Positions 1 through 8,720 of a DNA stretch of 64,000 nucleotides are shown here, in pieces. The notes under the pieces are model-generated. The model saw only the letters and a list, made by a program, of their open reading frames with translations. It did not search any database and was not told the origin of the DNA. Made by a program: the position numbers and the translations under genes. Source of the stretch: Nitrospirota bacterium. Lineage in GTDB: Bacteria > Nitrospirota > Nitrospiria > SBBL01 > JAADHI01. How positions within the stretch are numbered: position 1 is the stretch's first letter; every line of letters begins with the position of its first letter. The DNA lies in contig JAJDBW010000048.1 in assembly GCA_029261155.1 (NCBI GenBank), positions 1 to 64,000 of the forward strand. The letters are read 5' to 3'.

Positions 1-72
1 ATACTTTACACACGCTTCTTCTGTCCCAAAACGGATTTGCCATTTTAAAAATACGGCCTCTTCTTTCTGCAT
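1..72 (-). CDS. Transposase N-terminus, IS1595-like (partial, runs off the left edge)
   Basis: Only the first 24 codons are inside the window. The ATG at 72 follows a strong ribosome-binding site (GGAGGCGAG on the minus strand, 73-81), and the frame is open to the edge. The start reads MQKEEAVFLKW and then FGTEEACVKY. IS1595-family transposases commonly begin with a phenylalanine plus TEEAC plus Tyr-Leu pattern that leads into a zinc ribbon, and this fragment fits that pattern. The zinc ribbon and the DDE/DDN catalytic core would lie outside the window. The gene sits immediately downstream of the peptidase gene on the same strand, and the peptidase has a truncated C-terminus. An insertion-sequence end probably falls in the short gap. 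The family call rests on a short string and is tentative. Confidence 0.5.
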   Translation of the reverse strand, partial: MQKEEAVFLKWQIRFGTEEACVKY

Positions 73-126
73 CTCGCCTCCTCTTTCCCTCAATTTTCAC
101 CATTATATCTCCTATGCTGTAAATTG

Positions 127-3100
127 TTAAGAGGCAAGTAAAATAATATCCCCAGCCCGCAGGCCTGCCTTTTCGGCGGGAGAATCGGACGAAACCCCGT
201 CGATGCGCGCGCCTTTTCCTTCGTAGGCAAAATCGGGAAGCGTGCCCAAACCGACACGCCGAGGCGTGGTGGACTGTTGCGCTGGGTTTCTGTTTTTTTC
301 CGAAAGCGTGACCGTCATCGGATCGGGACGTTCCGCTAAATAGGCGATGGCCTCGCTCATCACCTTGGCAACTTTCGCCATTCCCGCCGTGTCGATTTTA
401 TCGAGCGTGTCAGAGGGCCGATGGAAATCGTCATGTCCGCCGCTGAAGACTTGGACAGCCGGGACGCCCGCCGCGTGAAAGCTCAGTTGGTCGCTGGGGT
501 TGAACTCGTTTTCGACGGTTTGGATGGAGATGCCCGTGACAAAGCCGATGCCCCGGAAAAGATGCGGCCATTGCTTGGCGGTCTCGGCCCCGAAGACCCT
601 GAGCTTCTTATTCCCCAAGCGGCCGACCGTGTCCATATTCAACATGCCCATCATCTTTTCCGCCGGATAGTCTTTTTGATTTTGGACATAGTGGCGCGAT
701 CCAAGGGCCTGAACTTCCTCTCCGCTGAAGGCCACGAAGATTACGCTGCGTTGCGGCGATTGCCCGGCCAGGCTTCGAGCCAACTCCAATAAGACGGCTA
801 CGCCGCTGGCGTTATCGTCCGCGCCGGGATGGATTTTACCATCGTCGCCGCGATGAGCATCCGGCCAACCCAGGCCAAGATGATCGTAGTGCGCCCCGAC
901 GACCACGCTTTGCCCCGCCCAGTCCGCATTGTTTCCCGGAAGCAATCCGACCACATTTTTAAGGACAGCCGTTTTTTCGGGATCGCCCGCGCGGGCCTCG
1001 AAGCTTTGAAAATAGCTCCCTTCCGCATCGCCCAAGGGGATGAGGCCCGCCTTACGGAATTGTTCCGCGATGTAGTCCGCCGCACGGTCCAACTCCGGCG
1101 TGCCGAAGCCGCGGCCCTTCATTTTTTCGTCCGCGAGAAAGCGCAGGTCGGCATGCATGCGTTCTTCCGAAAAAACGGAAGGCAGCGTGGCCAGCGCTTG
1201 CCGTGCGGCTAACTTCCCGGTCACGACTTTGACTCGTTTTCCATCGGTCTGTGCCACCCTCACCGACATGGGCGATTGGATGATGGGCCATTCGCCTTTG
1301 AGTTTGTTTTCCGGTTCGTCCCCTTTAAATCCCAAGTAACTGTAGCGGCCGTAATGCGGCAGCTTGCGCGCGAGGCCGGGGAGGGCCGCAGGATTGTCGC
1401 CGGCCAGCCATGCGAGGGCGAAGTTTGGGTTTTCACCATTGCGCGTGACCACCACGGTGGCTTGTTCCTCACGACGAAGGATATCTTGTCCGATGCGGAC
1501 TTGGCCCGCGCCGAGGGCCGTATCGTAATGCCGAAGGCCTTCCGACATTTTGTTCAAAAATTGGTTTTCCCAACCCAGTAGCCACACCGTCCGATCCGAG
1601 GGAAGGGTTTCGAAGGCCTCGTCCCAGGCGATTTCGATTTCGGGATTCTGTGATTGTCGCCAGGATTCAGCCAATTGGCGATAGCCCGTCGTGGCGCTAT
1701 CTTTTTCTTTCGCGGGCAGGAGCATCAGCGGCCGCTTGCCGCCGAAGGCCAAAGACAGGGCGGGCGGGATTTCGTTTCGGTCCAGACGGCGGAAGAGATC
1801 GAATTCGGGATCGACATCCAGCCGAAGGGGCCGGGCGGGGAGCATCAGTTCGACCTGCAATTCTTTTTCCGTCATCGCGAGGGCCGTTTGATGGGCCGCA
1901 GCCTGCCCTTCAAGATGCACGGCAATGGGAACGTTCAAGCGGTAGGCCGGACCCGATTGGATTTGTTTCAGAGTTGCGGTAAGCCGGTAGCCGCCTTCAA
2001 TCGCCACAGCTTGGGCCGCTTCCACGCGGAGCTGGGGCGCGCCGGTGCGCCGGACCCATTGTGCGAAGGTTTGCGATAAATCGCGCTGGGCCCGTTTTGA
2101 AAAGGCCGATTCCAGATCCTCAAAGCTGGCCCGTTTAAATCGATGGCTCCGGTAAACATCCTGGAGCGACCGGACGAACAGTTCGTCGCTGAGTTCGTAC
2201 CGAAGCATGTGAAAGAACATCAGGGTCTTTCCGTAGCCGACGGCCTCGGTCACGGGATTGTGGCGTTCGCGAAACGCGGTGAGGGGAATGTCGCTGGCCG
2301 CGCTGACGTAGTCGGCGTATTTCTGCAAGACGGCCCGCCGGTGGTTTCGGCCTCGGCCGCGCTGTTCTTGAATGAGGTGGTCAGCCAGGTAGGCCGTGAG
2401 GCCCTCGCTCCAATTGCCGGAGGCCGCATCGACAAAGACCCCGTTGCCCCACCAGTTGTGCAGGATTTCGTGCGGATAGGAGGAGTGGAGGATGAAGGGG
2501 AAGCGGATGATCTGGGGGCCGAGCAGGGTGAAGGAGGGCATGCCGTAGCCCGTGTCCCAAAAGTTTTCGACGAGCGCGAATTTGCCGTAGGGATAGGGAC
2601 CCAAGAGTCTGTCGTACATCTCGATGTATTGGCCCGTGACGCCGAGATATTTTTCCGCCAAGGCGGGGTCGGGTGTTCGTAAAAAGGCCTGGGCCAAAAC
2701 CTTTCCTGCTGGCCGGCTGTATTCGGTGAATTGTCCTCCGATTAAAAAGACGGCGTCTTGCGGTTCGGGCGATTCCCAGCGGACCTCGGTTCGCTCCGCG
2801 CCTTTTTCGTGCCGCGTCCGCTCGCCCTGGCTAACGGCGTCCCATCCCGCCGGGAGCGTCACATCGAGGGTAAAGGTAAGCAGGCCCTGATCGAACCAGG
2901 GCAGCCAGTAGGTCGCGCCTTCCAAGTAGATGCCTTCTTCGGAAACGGTGCCTGGGGTCTGCTGAAAACTGCGGGCATGGTCCTCCCCTTCCTGATGGAG
3001 CGGATGATCGATTTTTCCCGCATAACGCAACACGGCGGTATCTTGTCCGGCGGGAAGGCTGAGGCGGTAGGCCTCAAGGCCCGTGTCCGGTGTCGGGGAA

Positions 3101-3390
3101 AAGGCCTCCGGGAGTTGCTCGAAGGCGGTGGCCGCCGCCTCATCGTCGAGGGGCGTGATGTGCGTGCCTGGATTTGGAGATTGGGGCTCGAGTCCGCGAT
3201 GGAGTAAAAAATGAAGGACCCGATTCCGGCCGGGGGGCGTGTCTTTGGGAAATCGGATTGTGTCCTCGACGGCGATCCGATGTGTTTTGGGATCGAGATC
3301 GACTTTGATCTCGTGGTGGATTTCTCCGGCGTGAAGGACTGCGGCTCCGAAAAACGATAAACAAATGGCGATGCACAAAAATTGTTTCAT
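127..3390 (-). CDS. M1-like and M28 double metallopeptidase with truncated PDZ
   Basis: This large exported peptidase has two catalytic modules. The signal peptide starts at MKQFLCIAIC. I chose this ATG because AGGTG lies 5 nt upstream; an in-frame ATG at 3414 is less likely. An aminopeptidase-N-like half follows, with the zinc motif HEILHNWWG near residue 310 and the downstream glutamate in NWSEGL. Residues about 750-1010 form an M28 aminopeptidase domain with metal-ligand blocks GAHYDHLG, GADDNASG, FSGEE, NMDTVG and GGHDDFH. The C-terminus begins a PDZ domain (SPAEKAGLRAGDIIL) but stops two or three residues later, so most of the PDZ fold is missing. It probably degrades peptides in the periplasm or at the outer membrane. 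The early stop next to a transposase start suggests an insertion cut the gene. Confidence 0.85.
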   Translation of the reverse strand: MKQFLCIAICLSFFGAAVLHAGEIHHEIKVDLDPKTHRIAVEDTIRFPKDTPPGRNRVLHFLLHRGLEPQSPNPGTHITPLDDEAAATAFEQLPEAFSPTPDTGLEAYRLSLPAGQDTAVLRYAGKIDHPLHQEGEDHARSFQQTPGTVSEEGIYLEGATYWLPWFDQGLLTFTLDVTLPAGWDAVSQGERTRHEKGAERTEVRWESPEPQDAVFLIGGQFTEYSRPAGKVLAQAFLRTPDPALAEKYLGVTGQYIEMYDRLLGPYPYGKFALVENFWDTGYGMPSFTLLGPQIIRFPFILHSSYPHEILHNWWGNGVFVDAASGNWSEGLTAYLADHLIQEQRGRGRNHRRAVLQKYADYVSAASDIPLTAFRERHNPVTEAVGYGKTLMFFHMLRYELSDELFVRSLQDVYRSHRFKRASFEDLESAFSKRAQRDLSQTFAQWVRRTGAPQLRVEAAQAVAIEGGYRLTATLKQIQSGPAYRLNVPIAVHLEGQAAAHQTALAMTEKELQVELMLPARPLRLDVDPEFDLFRRLDRNEIPPALSLAFGGKRPLMLLPAKEKDSATTGYRQLAESWRQSQNPEIEIAWDEAFETLPSDRTVWLLGWENQFLNKMSEGLRHYDTALGAGQVRIGQDILRREEQATVVVTRNGENPNFALAWLAGDNPAALPGLARKLPHYGRYSYLGFKGDEPENKLKGEWPIIQSPMSVRVAQTDGKRVKVVTGKLAARQALATLPSVFSEERMHADLRFLADEKMKGRGFGTPELDRAADYIAEQFRKAGLIPLGDAEGSYFQSFEARAGDPEKTAVLKNVVGLLPGNNADWAGQSVVVGAHYDHLGLGWPDAHRGDDGKIHPGADDNASGVAVLLELARSLAGQSPQRSVIFVAFSGEEVQALGSRHYVQNQKDYPAEKMMGMLNMDTVGRLGNKKLRVFGAETAKQWPHLFRGIGFVTGISIQTVENEFNPSDQLSFHAAGVPAVQVFSGGHDDFHRPSDTLDKIDTAGMAKVAKVMSEAIAYLAERPDPMTVTLSEKNRNPAQQSTTPRRVGLGTLPDFAYEGKGARIDGVSSDSPAEKAGLRAGDIILLAS

Positions 3391-3439
3391 CGGACACCTA
3401 CATCGAGTGAACAACGAAGCGGCCCAGCCGCGCGCGGGG

Positions 3440-3775
3440 CTACTTTAATTCCGAAAGATAGGCCACAACCCAGTCGATTTGTTTTTCGCTGAGATGGATT
3501 TTTCGCATGGCCGAATTGGGTTTAACCGATTGCGGGTCGGTGATGAATTGTTTCAGTCCTTCCGGCGTGAGGCGCTCGCCGATGGAAGAAAGATTGGGAG
3601 CGCGCGTACCACCCTCCCCCTGAATGGTGTGGCAGGAAAAACATTTCTTTTCGACGACCTTACGGCCCGCTTCTTGAGGTTTTAGGGCCGCCAGTTTTTC
3701 GTCATCAAGTCCACCGGTGCATCCCGCAAAAACAATGAGGAGGCCGGCGAGGCTCAGTGTTCTTAATCTAGTCAT
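3440..3775 (-). CDS. Monoheme cytochrome c lipoprotein
   Basis: This is a small class I cytochrome c of 111 residues. The N-terminus has a lipoprotein signal with the lipobox IVFAGC, so the protein is probably anchored in a membrane facing the periplasm. The heme site is CFSCH, followed by GEGGTRAPNLSSIG. The distal methionine is probably in PNSAMRKIHLS, and the fold closes with a typical last helix, IDWVVAYLSEL. Such proteins shuttle electrons between periplasmic partners. It lies between the peptidase and the PilZ gene, downstream of the multiheme block on the same strand, and could supply that electron-transfer system. Operon membership is uncertain because a gene-free stretch of about 330 bp precedes it. 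Confidence 0.85.
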   Translation of the reverse strand: MTRLRTLSLAGLLIVFAGCTGGLDDEKLAALKPQEAGRKVVEKKCFSCHTIQGEGGTRAPNLSSIGERLTPEGLKQFITDPQSVKPNSAMRKIHLSEKQIDWVVAYLSELK

Positions 3776-4106
3776 GTGCTACTCCTTTAACAGATGAGGG
3801 CTCATGTGATGCCGCTTCGGATCCATGGCGTGTTCGCTTGTAGGCTTGATTGTGATGTTCTTCGATTTACCTTGTTGGTGTCAAGTCAGATTATGTCCGG
3901 AGGATTCACTTAATTACCTCTAGTCTCTTGCGATACTTGCATTGTAGCGGGTCGGTTTTGGGAGTCATGTTAGTTGTCGGGGGCAATTTGGGGGCTGAGG
4001 CTTTGTGCGGCGATCGCCCGTCTTGGGTTTTAAAATTTGAAGGAGGGTTTGTTCTTTACGTCCTTAAGATGGGTTTAGATGGCCGAACGTTTGATGTGCC
4101 TATAAA
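3776..4106. other. Intergenic stretch, no gene recognised
   Basis: This stretch of about 330 bp lies between the PilZ gene and the monoheme cytochrome. A 70-codon plus-strand frame crosses it and runs into the PilZ gene, but it has no good ribosome-binding site or recognisable domain. No terminator or clear promoter was found. Confidence 0.4.
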
Positions 4107-4466
4107 TTATAGAAAGAATTCTCCAAGGCATCTTACGTAGTCATATAGCCTTGGATTTTGTGTCTCCATTTGTTTAAATTCGATGCCAAACGCGTATTCG
4201 ATTTCCGCTTGATCCACATCTTCGAATTTCTCCACCCATGCGATTTCACCGATCACCGATTCTTCGCAGGCCCCTTCAGGTGTGGTGGGCAATTTTAAGG
4301 TGACGTGGATCTTATCCCCTTTTTCATAAGCCTGTGTTCCAGAACACCCCATACCTTGGATCGAAAGGTCACGGACTTGAACCTCGGACGATTCGTGAAG
4401 CCCCTGAGCACTGATACTGGCGACACTAGCGATTGGAAATCGTTTCGAACTTCGCGCTTCTTTCAT
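4107..4466 (-). CDS. PilZ domain protein
   Basis: This is a 119-residue single-domain protein. The start carries a basic SSKRFPI segment and the centre has DLSIQGMG. Together these match the two conserved PilZ elements, the arginine-rich N-terminal motif and D/N-x-S-x-x-G, that contact cyclic di-GMP. The first motif is weak: it has one K-R pair where the family shows RxxxR, so ligand binding is not assured. The strand-rich middle (IHVTLKLP, VIGEIAWVE, YAFGIEF) suits the PilZ barrel. It is probably a cytoplasmic effector acting on motility, pili or envelope functions. It is separated from the cytochrome genes by about 200 bp on one side and 330 bp on the other. Confidence 0.75.
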   Translation of the reverse strand: MKEARSSKRFPIASVASISAQGLHESSEVQVRDLSIQGMGCSGTQAYEKGDKIHVTLKLPTTPEGACEESVIGEIAWVEKFEDVDQAEIEYAFGIEFKQMETQNPRLYDYVRCLGEFFL

Positions 4467-4670
4467 CTGAACTCCTCAAAAACATCTAATTATAAAATGA
4501 TATCGCTCTATTTTAGCATATTCTTTTGGATTGGGCTTTGATGAGGCTTGGGCAAATCTCAGGCGAGCTTGCAGGAGGAAGTGACTGGATTAACTTGAAA
4601 ATAGTATTCTCATGCGGATGCCTTAAACTGGGATTTTCCGACTGGCTTAGGGCTTCCGTTCTACACTTTT

Positions 4671-5486
4671 TTAGGGGTTTTTGGCGCAGCGAAATCCCAG
4701 AAAGGGAAAGCGTTCTTCCGGAAAGACATTTTGTCGGAAGGTGAGGCGTGCGAAAATGGGAAGTGTATAGTGGCCCGAATCGCCATAGGCATCGCCTCGG
4801 GCCACCTTATACTGCTGGCCGAAATCGGGGCTTTCGTAGTCCGCGCCTGGATAAGCTTGATACCAATTGGCCGTCCATTCCATGACATTCCCATTCATGT
4901 CGAAGAGGCCGTACACGCTGCGGTCTTGGCTGAAGCGTCCGACCATCATCACGCTTCCGTGGGTGCCTGCGCTCACGTTGCCTTTGGTGGCATCAAATTC
5001 CTTGCCCCAAGTATAGAGATTGCCGTTCGGCCCACGCGCGGCTTTTTCCCATTCGGCCTCACTTGGGAGGCGTTTTCCGATAGAGTCACAATAGTCACGG
5101 GCTTCGTACCAATTCACTTCCACCACAGGAAGCAGCCCTTGGCCGTCGGGTGGGTCTATCCCTCCCCAATAGGGGGGTGGTTTTCGCTGTCGGGCCTTTA
5201 TGAATATTGCATAGTCTTTGTTGGTTACTTCGAAGCGGTCGATAAGGTAGTCCGAAAGGGAGAGGCTTCGCTCGGGGTGTTCGTCCAAGTAAAATGGTTT
5301 TTTATTTCCCAACTCGCCCTGGAGGCCTTCGTCATCGACCTTGTCGCTTCCCATAATAAACGGCCCTTCGGGGATGCGGATCATTTCGGGGGGGTGTTGT
5401 TCGGGTTTTAGAACGAGATAGGTCAGTAGACCGATGGTAACGATAATTGTGGAAAATAAAACGAATTTCTTTAGTGAAAACACCAC
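4671..5486 (-). CDS. Membrane-anchored formylglycine-generating-enzyme-like (SUMF1/PvdO) protein
   Basis: The 271-residue protein has an N-terminal membrane anchor (FVLFSTIIVTIGLLTYLVL) followed by one FGE-sulfatase domain. Family signatures include IPEGPFIMGSD near residue 40, RFEVTNKDYAIF, PVVEVNWYEARDYCDSIGKR, LPSEAEWEKAARG, MNGNVMEWTANWY and the closing LGFRCAK. Family members oxidise cysteine or sulfur substrates, or are structural relatives without activity. The active-site cysteine pair of true FGE is not evident, so the reaction is unknown. The start codon is GTG. The gene begins only 25 bp after the 12-heme cytochrome stop on the same strand, so it is probably co-transcribed with the electron-transfer genes and may act in the periplasm on one of their products. 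Confidence 0.85.
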   Translation of the reverse strand: MVFSLKKFVLFSTIIVTIGLLTYLVLKPEQHPPEMIRIPEGPFIMGSDKVDDEGLQGELGNKKPFYLDEHPERSLSLSDYLIDRFEVTNKDYAIFIKARQRKPPPYWGGIDPPDGQGLLPVVEVNWYEARDYCDSIGKRLPSEAEWEKAARGPNGNLYTWGKEFDATKGNVSAGTHGSVMMVGRFSQDRSVYGLFDMNGNVMEWTANWYQAYPGADYESPDFGQQYKVARGDAYGDSGHYTLPIFARLTFRQNVFPEERFPFLGFRCAKNP

Positions 5487-5511
5487 CGGAGGCCTTTAGA
5501 AATAAAGCGGT

Positions 5512-8500
5512 CTACTTCTGGCCGTCAAGGACCGAATGGGCATCCGTATTGTGGTTCATGTCCCTTCCGTGGCACCTGAGATTGCAGCCTGGACCTTTAT
5601 GAGCACCATAGTCATTGAGGTTTGCTCCTGGACCGAATGCAGTATCTGGTCCATTAACGAGATGTCCTGCGCCCCAAAGGGGCTGATCGGAAACACGATT
5701 ACCGGTGATATTGGGCTGAAAATTGATTAGGTGCGAACTCATGTTGTGTCCCGGGTTATCGGCCTGAAACTGCGGATCGTTCATTCCGACGAAGATGGTA
5801 TTGCCCGCTTCGACATTGCTGTGGACATTATTGTGGCATTCGTGGCAGCGGGCATTTGTCCGTCCGACCAGATGGAGAAGGTGTAAATTGCCTCCTGTTG
5901 TTCCTAAACCATTCACATTACTTGTCCCACCGCGGTAAAAGTTGGTCAAACGTGACTTTGGCGCGATGGCCCCTGGGCTTTCCCACCATGGCGTAAGAAA
6001 GGCCGATTCGTTATGGCAATTGAAACACAGGGCGAAATTCTGTGGGTTGTACTGACCTCTAACGGTTCCTGGAGGCGGGCTGTCCGCTGTTCCTATTGTT
6101 GTATCATAGTTTGCCCTCAAAATTCGCTTATAATTCGAACCATGCGGCCCTTGCGCCGTTTTTGGGTCGTTGAGCGAGGCGGTCCGGACACCGACCGGAT
6201 CTTCGGGAATGCTAGGCGAACGATCGGTCGGGCGGCGGTAGGCGGTGCCGCGCGTATCGTCAAAAGTGATGGGGCCGGGATAGTCGGGAAGGTTGATGCC
6301 GAGTGGGAAACCAGTGCCGTCGAAGCCCAGAAATTGCGGGATGTTACCCAAGTAAGTGCCGAAGAGATCGGTATTGTGGCAGTCGGTGCAATGGATGGTG
6401 GCCTCGCGGGAGAGTCCCCCGGAGCCGTCATGCCCGCTGACCCGTCCACTGGAATCGAAATTGGCTTGGTGTCCGAAGCCTCCCATGAATTGGCCTTGCT
6501 GAGAAGGGACATCAACATAAAGATTAAAATTATTGAGTACGCCCGATTGATTCCGGCCCGGCTGAAAAACGGGATGAAAGGAGGTGTTCATCATCGGTGG
6601 ATTTGGGTCGGGAATCAAAGGGCCATTTTTGTCGTTTGGATCCAAAATCCTAAAATTCTCTGGATAAAACGGAGTGGAGTTCGGATCGAATTCTTTCCGC
6701 TTATTGCTGCCGTGGGCATTTACGCCCTTGCCGGGATCGATGGGGCTGTTTCCCCGCGCCTGAACTAGCTTTCCCGTGCCGACTGCGTTGAAGAGGGCTT
6801 CTCGGACGTGGTTGTTAAAGGTGTTGCCGTGGCAACGCAGACAGACTTCATAAATATAGGGCTCGCGTTTTTCGTCGACGCCGAGAAGGGTTTTGGCGAC
6901 GATGCCGCTGCGAATGGTGATTCCGGGCATGCCTTGAAAACGGTTTCTCCGTGTAACCCTGTGCATGTTGTGGCAGTCGACGCATTCGATATGCGAGGTA
7001 TCCGGTGTTTGCGCGCCGGGGACCACGTTGCGATCCTTGTTATTCGCCGGTTCTTGAAAGGGGCCGCCAAAATAGGAAGGCACCCGGTTGTCGCTGCCCA
7101 ACTGTACGCCTTCTTTTGGGAGATCGACAAAGACCGGTTGATGGCCTAAGCCCAGGGTCAGGTCCATGGCGCTTCCGGTCGGGGAGGTGCCGTTGTTTCC
7201 ATTGCCTTCCCGGTCCTTAAAGAATTGCGTACGAATGTCGGGTGCGCGGGTCGGGGCCTGTAAAATAGAGGTTTCTTGCGGTTGGTGACATTGAAAACAA
7301 GTCTGCTCAATGGCGACATTGCCGATGGGATCGACGCCTTCCCGCAAAATACGGATGGCCCCTTGCCGCGTATGCGGGTCGTGGCAAATCAAGCAAGCCC
7401 GTTCGGCGACTACTGGGGATTCGTCGTCGTGGAGGTTGGTTGCGCCGGGTTTCAGCCGCGAATCGTCAAAGACCCCGGTTTGTCGATCGCCGAAGTGGGA
7501 ATTCAATTCGTCCGGGTTGTAAGGCCAGCCTGGCTTGTCGTGACAAAAAAGACAGAGTATGGCGCCTTCTTGTGCGGGCTGTCCGCCGCGGCTTGCCGCG
7601 CCTACGCGTTTTTCAGACTGTGTGGCGGCAAAAGTTCGGGATTGGAGGCGGTTGGCGCGCAGAAATTTTGGAAAATCGACCTGGTGCGGATTATGACACG
7701 ACGTACACTGTACGGAATCGTAGACGTTATTGTTGTCGCCCGAAGCCCTTCTTAATGGCGAAAGCGGGGTCGGTGTGCTTTGCGTAAAAGGCCGATGGAC
7801 GGGCGGCCCCGGATTCACGAATTCGGCGTCTTTAGAAAGCAATTGGGTGTCGAAGACCATCGAAATCGGATGATCGTTTCGGAGGTCTTGTCCGAGCGCA
7901 CGCGTGTTCTGTGAGGCTGCACCGTCTCCCACCGGGATCGATCCGAAAGGTCCGGCCGGGGCCTGGCCGGTGGGGTATTCCATTGTATATTCCCCATCGA
8001 GGCCGCCGCTTCCACCTTTGTTTAGCACGCTGCCGAGGGCGATCGTTCCGTCGTGGCAAGATAGGCAAAGCCGGGAGTATCCGGTTGGACGGCGTCCCCC
8101 TTGGGTATTTTGGTTTAAATTCGCTTCGAAGGACTTACTCCAGACCTGATCGTACATTTGATACTGGTCGGGAGAGAGTTTTCGGTTCCAAATTGGGGCG
8201 CGAATGGTGACGCCTTCTCTTGAAGCGCCGTGGGGTGTATGGCAGAAGACGCAGACCTCGGTGGTGCCGTTTGCACCCGAGGAAGACTTAATGTTTCTTT
8301 GATTGTCCGGACTAAAGAGCTGTTCGAAGATGACTTGTTGGTCGCCGGTTAAGGGGAGCGCGGAGAGGTTATGTTTGGTCGCGCTGACATCTTCCTCAAA
8401 GGGTTCGGAGGTGGGTTGAGCCCAAGAGCTTCGCTCGAAAAAATAGGCCGTGAGCCCAATGAGCGTGAGCGTGGAGACAATCAATACAAGCCGAAAAGGC

Positions 8501-8559
8501 GAAGGCGATTGACCCGATTTTAATCTCGGCAGAAAACGCAGCAAGAACTTACCTTTCAT
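5512..8559 (-). CDS. Dodecaheme cytochrome c, exported (1015 aa)
   Basis: This is a large multiheme cytochrome with a signal anchor (LVLIVSTLTLIGLTAYFF, residues about 25-42). I count eleven CxxCH sites: CVFCH, CLSCH, CTSCH, CLFCH, CLICH, CFQCH, CVDCH, CLRCH, CTDCH, CFNCH and CHECH. A twelfth site near the C-terminus is a non-standard CNLRCH (CxxxCH). The first two sites lie in a module, CHTPHG...APIWNR...CLSCHDG...LRNDHPISM, which recurs in the 4-heme and 5-heme cytochromes of the same locus. Long Pro/Asn/Gly-rich linkers separate heme groups, as in extracellular or outer-membrane cytochromes. It probably conducts electrons across or outside the outer membrane. An NHL lipoprotein gene precedes it by about 160 bp, and the FGE-like gene follows closely. 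Confidence 0.9.
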   Translation of the reverse strand: MKGKFLLRFLPRLKSGQSPSPFRLVLIVSTLTLIGLTAYFFERSSWAQPTSEPFEEDVSATKHNLSALPLTGDQQVIFEQLFSPDNQRNIKSSSGANGTTEVCVFCHTPHGASREGVTIRAPIWNRKLSPDQYQMYDQVWSKSFEANLNQNTQGGRRPTGYSRLCLSCHDGTIALGSVLNKGGSGGLDGEYTMEYPTGQAPAGPFGSIPVGDGAASQNTRALGQDLRNDHPISMVFDTQLLSKDAEFVNPGPPVHRPFTQSTPTPLSPLRRASGDNNNVYDSVQCTSCHNPHQVDFPKFLRANRLQSRTFAATQSEKRVGAASRGGQPAQEGAILCLFCHDKPGWPYNPDELNSHFGDRQTGVFDDSRLKPGATNLHDDESPVVAERACLICHDPHTRQGAIRILREGVDPIGNVAIEQTCFQCHQPQETSILQAPTRAPDIRTQFFKDREGNGNNGTSPTGSAMDLTLGLGHQPVFVDLPKEGVQLGSDNRVPSYFGGPFQEPANNKDRNVVPGAQTPDTSHIECVDCHNMHRVTRRNRFQGMPGITIRSGIVAKTLLGVDEKREPYIYEVCLRCHGNTFNNHVREALFNAVGTGKLVQARGNSPIDPGKGVNAHGSNKRKEFDPNSTPFYPENFRILDPNDKNGPLIPDPNPPMMNTSFHPVFQPGRNQSGVLNNFNLYVDVPSQQGQFMGGFGHQANFDSSGRVSGHDGSGGLSREATIHCTDCHNTDLFGTYLGNIPQFLGFDGTGFPLGINLPDYPGPITFDDTRGTAYRRPTDRSPSIPEDPVGVRTASLNDPKTAQGPHGSNYKRILRANYDTTIGTADSPPPGTVRGQYNPQNFALCFNCHNESAFLTPWWESPGAIAPKSRLTNFYRGGTSNVNGLGTTGGNLHLLHLVGRTNARCHECHNNVHSNVEAGNTIFVGMNDPQFQADNPGHNMSSHLINFQPNITGNRVSDQPLWGAGHLVNGPDTAFGPGANLNDYGAHKGPGCNLRCHGRDMNHNTDAHSVLDGQK

Positions 8560-8720
8560 AGACGATCCACTATAATAAGCAGCAGATTTTTTGTCAACTT
8601 TGCGGATATCGATTGCAGAAAAGCATCATCCACCCGCGATTCAAATCAAGGCTTAAGCCGACTTCCTTTCGATATTATTTAGATCAAGCCAAATCTGTTT
8701 TCTCTAGCATCCAGAGGGTT

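Noticed and set aside
3928-4140. 70-codon plus-strand frame in the gap before the cytochrome
   Set aside because: No ribosome-binding site, no recognisable domain and overlap with the PilZ gene.
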